Shown one piece after another: positions 56,493 to 60,066 of a DNA stretch of 60,066 nucleotides. How positions within the stretch are numbered: the first letter of the stretch is position 1; each line of letters opens with the position of its first letter. Position numbers and translations under genes: made by a program. The notes under the pieces are model-generated. The model was given only the letters and a program-made list of their open reading frames with translations. It did not search any database and had not been told where the DNA came from. Source of the DNA: Haliea sp. (GTDB taxonomy: Bacteria; Pseudomonadota; Gammaproteobacteria; Pseudomonadales; Halieaceae); the NCBI GenBank assembly GCA_024642245.1, contig JAHEBM010000018.1, positions 1 to 60,066 on the forward strand. The letters are read 5' to 3'.

Positions 56493-57683
56493 TCAGGCAA
56501 AGCCGTCGTTCTTGATCATTCGCTTGATACTGCGAATGGCCTGGCGCGTGCGGTGCTCATTCTCGATCAGGCCGAAGCGCACGTAACCTTCACCGAATTC
56601 GCCAAAACCCAGCCCGGGAGACACGGCCACCCTGGCCTCGGTCAGTAACTTCTTGCTGAATTCCAGGGAACCCATTTCGCGGTAGAACTCGGGAATTTTG
56701 GCCCAGACAAACATGGTTGCCTTGGGGGGTTTTACCGGCCAGCCAGCCGCGTTGAGACCGGCGCACAACACGTCCCGGCGCAGCTGGTACATGTCGCGGA
56801 TCTCGCTGACGCAGCTCTGGTCGCCTTCCAGGGCGGCAATAGCGGCCACCTGTACCGGCGTGAACATCCCGTAGTCGAGATAGGATTTGATCCTGCCCAG
56901 GGCGCCCACCAGGGCCTTGTTGCCGCAGCAGAAGCCGACACGCCAGCCCGGCATATTGTAGCTCTTGGACATGCTGAAGAATTCCACCGCGATATCCTTC
57001 GCGCCTTCAACCTGCAGGATGGAGGGGGCCACGTAACCGTCGTAGCACAGGTCGGCGTATGCCAGGTCCTGTACGACCCAGATGGAGTGTTCCCGCGCGA
57101 TGGCGATCACCCGCTCGTAAAACTCCAGCTCGACACAGTAGGCCGTGGGGTTGGCGGGGAAATTCAGCACCAGCATCTTGGGCTTGGGCCAGCTGGTGTG
57201 GATTGCCTTTTCCAGCTCCACAAAAAACTCGTTCTCATCGATACCCATGGGCACATGACGGATATCCGCGCCGGATATCACGAAGCCATAGGGGTGAATC
57301 GGGTAGGAGGGGTTGGGAACCAGCACGGCATCCCCGGGGCCGGTCGTGGCCAGTGCGAGGTGCGCCAGGCCCTCCTTGGAACCCAGGGTGACGATCGCCT
57401 CGGTGGCCGGGTCCAGGTCCACGTCGAAACGGCGCTTGTACCAGCCGCAGATCGCCCGGCGCAGTCGCGGGATGCCCTTGGACTGGGAATAGCGGTGGGT
57501 ATCGCCCCGGCGCGCCGTCTCTACCATCTTGTCGACAATATGCTGCGGCGTGGGCTGGTCGGGGTTGCCCATGCCGAAATCGATAATATCTTCACCCGCC
57601 GCCCGGGCCTGCTGCTTCAACTCGCCAATAATGTTGAAAACATAGGGAGGCAGGCGCTCTATGCGCCGAAACTTTTCGTCCAC
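56493..57683 (-). CDS. alaC: Alanine transaminase (AlaC type, class I aminotransferase)
   Basis: A 396-residue fold-type I aminotransferase close to AlaC, which makes alanine from pyruvate and glutamate. The N-terminal [14 protein letters not shown] and [12 protein letters not shown] segments are characteristic. The PLP lysine lies in [15 protein letters not shown], and the substrate arginine is near the C terminus in [10 protein letters not shown]. Translation appears to start at GTG 57683. It sits 41 bases before hom on the same strand and may feed into that transcript. Confidence 0.92.
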   Translation of the reverse strand: MDEKFRRIERLPPYVFNIIGELKQQARAAGEDIIDFGMGNPDQPTPQHIVDKMVETARRGDTHRYSQSKGIPRLRRAICGWYKRRFDVDLDPATEAIVTLGSKEGLAHLALATTGPGDAVLVPNPSYPIHPYGFVISGADIRHVPMGIDENEFFVELEKAIHTSWPKPKMLVLNFPANPTAYCVELEFYERVIAIAREHSIWVVQDLAYADLCYDGYVAPSILQVEGAKDIAVEFFSMSKSYNMPGWRVGFCCGNKALVGALGRIKSYLDYGMFTPVQVAAIAALEGDQSCVSEIRDMYQLRRDVLCAGLNAAGWPVKPPKATMFVWAKIPEFYREMGSLEFSKKLLTEARVAVSPGLGFGEFGEGYVRFGLIENEHRTRQAIRSIKRMIKNDGFA

Positions 57684-57820
57684 GACTAATAACTCTGCTT
57701 ATGCCCTTGCGGGCCATGATGATGTTAAAAAAGGTGTGAAACAGTACTGAGTCAGCCCCATGCTGTCAACGCGGCACGGGGCTGAGGGGAATTATTCCCG
57801 CTACAGTTCGGGCAGGCGGA

Positions 57821-58570
57821 TCAATTCAGGCCAAGGGTGACCATCAGGTCATCGGCAGACTGGTAGCCGGGAATCAGGGTGCCATCCTCCGTGATCAGCG
57901 CCGGGGTCCCCTGCACACCCAGCTGCTGGCCCAGTTTGTACTGGGCCGCCACCGGGTTGTCGGCGCACTCGTTCTCCGGCACCGTCTCATGGTTCTTCAG
58001 CCTGGTCAGGGTGTCCTGGCGGTCGCTTGCACACCAGGCTGTGACCAGCTGGCGATAGCCGGGGGAATCCACCCCGGAGCGCGGGTAGGCAAGATAACGT
58101 ACTTCAACGCCCCGCTTGTTCAACTCCGGTACCTCCTTGTGCAGTTTCTGGCAGTAGAAACAGCTGACGTCGGTGAATACCGTGATGTGGGTCCGGGGCT
58201 TGCCCTGGGGGGAGAAAATGATCATGTCTTTCTGGTCGACCTTGGCCAGTTCCGCCAGGCGCTCCCCGTCCCGCCGCTTCTCTGTCAGGTTGGTATAGCC
58301 CTTCTCGTCGACCCGATACAGGTCACCCAGGACGATGTGGTCGCCAGTGGCCGTGGAATAGACCACCGGGCCGCTGGTGAACTGCACCTCGTACAGGCCG
58401 GGAATCGCGCTTTTTTCCACCGTGGCAACTTCCAGGCCCATGGCGGGCATGGCCAGCGCGGTGCGCAACTTGTCGGCTATGGCCTTGTCGGCAGGCTCGC
58501 CCGCCGCGGCCAGGGAGGCCAGTGCGGCAAACATAACAGCCGTCGCTGCACGAATCATCGGGTTGATCAT
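57821..58570 (-). CDS. dsbC: Thiol:disulfide interchange protein DsbC
   Basis: DsbC is the periplasmic disulfide isomerase kept reduced by DsbD. The 249-residue precursor has a signal peptide ending AAA, an N-terminal dimerisation domain (about 25-85) and a thioredoxin domain. The active site is CFYC in TDVSCFYCQKLH rather than the usual CGYC. The cis-proline is in GVQGTPALI, and two further cysteines (WCAS, ECAD) may form the structural disulfide. The ATG has AGAGGA six bases upstream. It follows xerD after 106 bases, a conserved pair. Confidence 0.94.
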   Translation of the reverse strand: MINPMIRAATAVMFAALASLAAAGEPADKAIADKLRTALAMPAMGLEVATVEKSAIPGLYEVQFTSGPVVYSTATGDHIVLGDLYRVDEKGYTNLTEKRRDGERLAELAKVDQKDMIIFSPQGKPRTHITVFTDVSCFYCQKLHKEVPELNKRGVEVRYLAYPRSGVDSPGYRQLVTAWCASDRQDTLTRLKNHETVPENECADNPVAAQYKLGQQLGVQGTPALITEDGTLIPGYQSADDLMVTLGLN

Positions 58571-58676
58571 CTTGAATCCTCTGTTTTATTGGGCTTGTGT
58601 TGCCCTCTTGGCCGGCATCCGGGCGCTACCGTACCGGATCGTCGTACATTGGAGCCGGCGCGGGCCCTTAAGTTCC

Positions 58677-59582
58677 TCATCCCCGTGGATGATGCTGGGC
58701 ATGCAATTCCTGCATACGCTGTTTCGCCACGTGGGTGTATATCTGCGTGGTACTGAGGTCGCTGTGGCCGAGCAACAGCTGGACTACCCGCAGATCCGCG
58801 CCGTGATTGAGCAAGTGGGTCGCGAAAGCATGCCGCAGGGTATGGGGCGACAACTCCCTCTTGATACCCGCACGCAAGGCGTAGATTTTAATACGATACC
58901 AGAAGGTCTGGCGAGTCATTTGACGGCCCCGCCTGCTGGGAAAGACCACATCGCAGGGAATACCCTTGAGCAATTCGGCCCGGGGGCCCGCCATGTAGCG
59001 CTGCAGCCATACCAGGGCCTCCTCCCCCATCGGCACCAGGCGCTCCTTGCTGCCCTTGCCAAACACCCGCACCACTCCCTGGTTCACGCTCACCTGGGTC
59101 AGCTGCAGGCTGGTGAGCTCTGTCACCCGCAAACCGCAGGCATACAGCAGCTCCAGCATGGTGCGGTCGCGAAATTCCAGCGCGTTGTCCAGGTCCGGCG
59201 CCTGCAGCAACCTGTCCACCTCCTGCTCAGACAGGGACTTGGGCAACGGCCTGCCCAACCTGGGGCTGTCCACATCCAGGGTCGGGTCAACGGTGATCCT
59301 GCCCTCGCGCAGCAGGTAGTGGTAGAACCCCCGCACGCAGGACATGAACCGCGCCGTGGAGCGCGGCGACTGGCCCTGCTGCAGGCGCGCGCCCAGGTAG
59401 GCCTGTAGCGAGGAGCGATCCGCCCGGGTAATGCTGCTGTTCCTGCTTTTTGCCAGCCAGGCGTTGAACTGCCGCAGATCGCGGCGATAGGAACTCAGGC
59501 TGTTATCGCTGAGCCCCTTTTCCATCCACATGGCGTCGATGTAGCGCTCAATTTCAGGGTGTTCGGGCAGGTCAGTCGGCAT
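58677..59582 (-). CDS. xerD: Site-specific tyrosine recombinase XerD
   Basis: XerD works with XerC at dif to resolve chromosome dimers. The 301-residue protein has the N-terminal SAM-like DNA-binding domain and the catalytic domain. The catalytic residues are R in ACGLRVTELTSL, K in GKGSKERLVPM, H-x-x-R in HTLRHAFATHLL, H in LGHSDLSTTQ and the nucleophilic Tyr in IYTHV. The ATG at 59582 lies 41 bases from the palindromic repeat array that begins at 59624. Confidence 0.96.
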   Translation of the reverse strand: MPTDLPEHPEIERYIDAMWMEKGLSDNSLSSYRRDLRQFNAWLAKSRNSSITRADRSSLQAYLGARLQQGQSPRSTARFMSCVRGFYHYLLREGRITVDPTLDVDSPRLGRPLPKSLSEQEVDRLLQAPDLDNALEFRDRTMLELLYACGLRVTELTSLQLTQVSVNQGVVRVFGKGSKERLVPMGEEALVWLQRYMAGPRAELLKGIPCDVVFPSRRGRQMTRQTFWYRIKIYALRAGIKRELSPHTLRHAFATHLLNHGADLRVVQLLLGHSDLSTTQIYTHVAKQRMQELHAQHHPRG

Positions 59583-59623
59583 GTCCGTACATTACCATGA
59601 AACGCCCAACCCCAACCCCGTGC

Positions 59624-59836
59624 GGTCGAATTCATTCGACCAAATACCATCCCCCCTCGTGGGGTCGAATTCATTCGACCAAATACCATCCCTCCTCGTG
59701 GGGTCGAATTCATTCGACCAAATACCATCCCTCCTCGTGGGGTCGAATTCATTCGACCAAATACCATCCCTCCTCGTGGGGTCGAATTCATTCGACCAAA
59801 TACCATCCCCCTCGTGGGGTCGAATTCATTCGACCA
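59624..59836. repeat. REP-like palindrome array, six tandem copies
   Basis: The 18-base palindrome GGTCGAATTCATTCGACC (7-base stem, 4-base loop) starts at 59624, 59663, 59702, 59741, 59780 and 59818. Spacing is 39 bases except the last, which is 38. Copies are separated by a conserved AAATACCATCC-C(C/T)CCTCGTGG linker. The array lies between the 3' end of a RAYT gene and the 5' end of xerD, the expected setting for REP sequences mobilised by that transposase. Confidence 0.92.
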
Positions 59837-60066
59837 AAGAACCCCCCGCCCGATCATCCATCCAAATACAATCCCAATGAGAATAATCCCTCACATCCCG
59901 AACCAGACCGGCCCGCAGGGGGTTGGCAACCATATAACGGGCCACGCTGCGGATATCCTCGTATGCCCGAATGGCATGCTCGTAATATCCACGCTGCCAG
60001 AGCCTGCCCACCCGCCCCTTGCGCCGATTTATAGCCAGTGCCGATCTGGCCTTTACGGTTTTCACG
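59826..60066 (-). CDS. REP-associated tyrosine transposase (RAYT), C-terminal part, truncated by window edge
   Basis: The visible 80 codons match the C-terminal third of RAYT (Y1/IS200-like) proteins, with LWQRGYYEHAIRAYEDIR and YMVANPLRAGLV as the clearest family motifs. These enzymes cut and join REP palindromes. The rest of the gene, including the catalytic tyrosine and HUH motif, lies beyond the right edge. The stop codon TGA falls inside the nearest palindrome, so the last residues (SLVE) are encoded by repeat sequence. Whether the full gene is intact cannot be seen. Confidence 0.9.
   Translation of the reverse strand, partial: VKTVKARSALAINRRKGRVGRLWQRGYYEHAIRAYEDIRSVARYMVANPLRAGLVRDVRDYSHWDCIWMDDRAGGSLVE

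Noticed and set aside
59624-59836. CRISPR array at the right edge
   Set aside because: The intervals between palindromes are identical in every copy rather than unique spacers, the repeat is only 18 bases, and no cas gene is present; a RAYT gene explains the array better.
59495-59857. Minus-strand frame of 120 codons encoding a 13-residue repeat (MVFGRMNSTPRGG)
   Set aside because: It is simply translation of the 39-base palindromic repeat array, since 39 is divisible by three, plus shadow of xerD. There is no start context or non-repeat domain.

Overview
The window reads as chromosome from a fairly GC-rich gammaproteobacterium. Lipoyl synthase, SecDF, PurL/MltF, GuaBA/XseA, LysS/PrfB, RecJ/ThrC/Hom and DsbC/XerD are all gammaproteobacterial in type. 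The blocks xerD-dsbC, hom-thrC-recJ and prfB-lysS resemble the Pseudomonas arrangement. Malonyl-CoA decarboxylase, a cytochrome P450, a dienoyl-CoA-isomerase-like crotonase and several dispersed palindromic repeats would fit a marine heterotroph of the Cellvibrionales/Halieaceae kind. That placement is an inference from gene content, not a measured phylogeny. I see no prophage, CRISPR array or complete insertion sequence.

Layout. 1-2 kb: a PLP-dependent deaminase-like enzyme and lipA. 2.1-5.6 kb: a three-gene fumarate reductase/succinate dehydrogenase operon of the Wolinella type (C-A-B order, di-haem cytochrome b). 5.6-10.8 kb: an alpha/beta hydrolase, malonyl-CoA decarboxylase, a metallo-beta-lactamase-fold hydrolase and an aminoglycoside-phosphotransferase-like kinase. 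10.9-11.1 kb: a tRNA-Val/tRNA-Asp operon with a clear promoter, then queD. 11.7-12.1 kb: an AT-rich gene-free stretch with three DnaA-box-like sites. 12-20 kb: small enzymes and envelope proteins, a P450 with a palindrome upstream, a HupE/UreJ-like membrane protein coupled to a parvulin, a crotonase, a nitroreductase and an FkbM methyltransferase. 20-29.5 kb: secF-secD, purL, divergent mltF, a small secreted protein and tadA. 29.8-37 kb: an RND efflux pair, then PepSY, IPTL-CTERM-like and ferric-reductase-like membrane proteins. 37-42 kb: guaA-guaB and divergent xseA.

41.8-47.3 kb is the most unusual part. A 137-bp tandem repeat block with a large hairpin sits between xseA and a Crp/Fnr regulator. 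Divergent from the regulator runs a receiver-cyclase protein, a single-domain response regulator and a sensor histidine kinase. Together they look like a self-contained two-component/cyclic-nucleotide circuit. The cyclase lacks the usual adenine-selecting lysine, so its product may not be cAMP.

47.4-60 kb: lysS and prfB (with the classic programmed +1 frameshift), a CueR-controlled metal-efflux permease with a recognisable MerR-type promoter and a neighbouring palindromic repeat, then recJ-thrC-hom, alaC, dsbC and xerD. At the right edge six tandem 39-bp palindromic repeats abut the 3' end of a truncated REP-associated tyrosine transposase (RAYT), whose stop codon lies inside the nearest repeat.

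Functional threads: respiration and cofactor supply (frdCAB, lipA), purine synthesis (purL, guaB, guaA), threonine synthesis (hom, thrC), export and envelope quality (secDF, dsbC, mltF, parvulin), lipid or acyl-CoA turnover (malonyl-CoA decarboxylase, crotonase, P450), and signalling (Crp-like regulator, cyclase, kinase).
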